From the NCBI RefSeq assembly GCF_900475595.1, contig NZ_LS483397.1:467001-531000 (forward strand): DNA of 64,000 bases, read 5' to 3'. Of this stretch, positions 63,997 to 64,000 are shown in pieces. The notes below the pieces were generated by a model. The model was not told the DNA's origin, did no database searches, and saw only the letters and a program-made list of their open reading frames with translations. Both the position numbers and the translations under genes were made by a program. Numbering within the stretch: the stretch's first letter is position 1; every line of letters begins with the position of its first letter. Source of the stretch: Streptococcus uberis (GTDB taxonomy: Bacteria; Bacillota; Bacilli; Lactobacillales; Streptococcaceae).

Positions 63997-64000
63997 AACA

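Overview
The window is a low-GC Firmicute chromosome segment from a streptococcus, most likely a pyogenic-group species close to S. uberis or S. parauberis. The evidence is gene order (fts/fhu - murE - upp - clpP; ybeY - dgkA - era), an L-lysine-type MurE, an mtsR/mtsABC manganese-iron locus whose MtsA ligand numbering matches S. pyogenes, and streptococcal lipoproteins such as SlrA. The species name is an inference. Most of the window (about 1-58.4 kb) is vertically inherited core genome; accessory character appears in a few gaps and at the right end.

Layout. 1-3.2 kb: a minus-strand hydroxamate-siderophore ABC importer (one permease cut by the window edge). 3.4-8.6 kb: murE, a MurJ-type flippase, a PatB-type C-S lyase and upp, followed by a 5 x 50 bp tandem repeat. 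9-10.6 kb: clpP under a CtsR operator, a candidate CiaR-type small RNA, ylbF-ylbG. 10.7-16 kb: the livJHMGF branched-chain amino acid importer with a CodY-like box, and acuB. 16-20 kb: tmk-holB-ricT-yabA-rsmI. 20-24.6 kb: cutC, then serC-GNAT-serA with a CodY-like box, ogt and an ArsC/Spx-like gene. 24.6-31.2 kb: CDF transporter, two VOC proteins, exoA-alkD, an orphan sdpR-sdpI pair with a perfect operator palindrome, and a membrane protein of unknown function. 31.3-36.7 kb: tRNA-Ser(UGA), a YoaK-type protein, metG, a decayed mprF remnant, brnQ with a CodY-like box. 36.8-42.4 kb: a small membrane protein behind a cre-overlapped consensus promoter, a Tad2-family (DUF2829) protein overlapping an SDR gene, an oxidoreductase, glmU-nudF-(TM protein)-mtnN. 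42.4-46 kb: mtsR and mtsABC, then a transposase remnant. 46.2-58.4 kb: slrA, ftsK, rplK-rplA, pyrH-frr, cvfB, msrA-yozE, phoH, a UDG-like gene, ybeY-dgkA-era, then a second locus of the same tandem repeat family.

The right end (58.6-64 kb) is AT-rich and accessory. It holds a small secreted protein, two polytopic membrane proteins and an ABC ATPase in one operon-like run, followed by a LytTR response regulator, an HPK10-type histidine kinase and, convergent with the kinase, a 48-residue peptide with a canonical double-glycine leader that lies in the last 150 bases. The regulator - kinase - opposite-strand peptide order resembles the streptococcal sil locus. This is the best candidate for an undescribed peptide-pheromone or bacteriocin regulation system. 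Its exporter and target genes, if present, lie beyond the window.

Regulation that can be read from the DNA: three CodY-like boxes (liv, serC, brnQ), one CtsR box (clpP), a MtsR-type inverted repeat (mtsA), a cre site, an SdpR-type palindrome, and two genes (ylbF, ftsK) whose promoters place transcription start at or next to the ATG, suggesting leaderless mRNAs.
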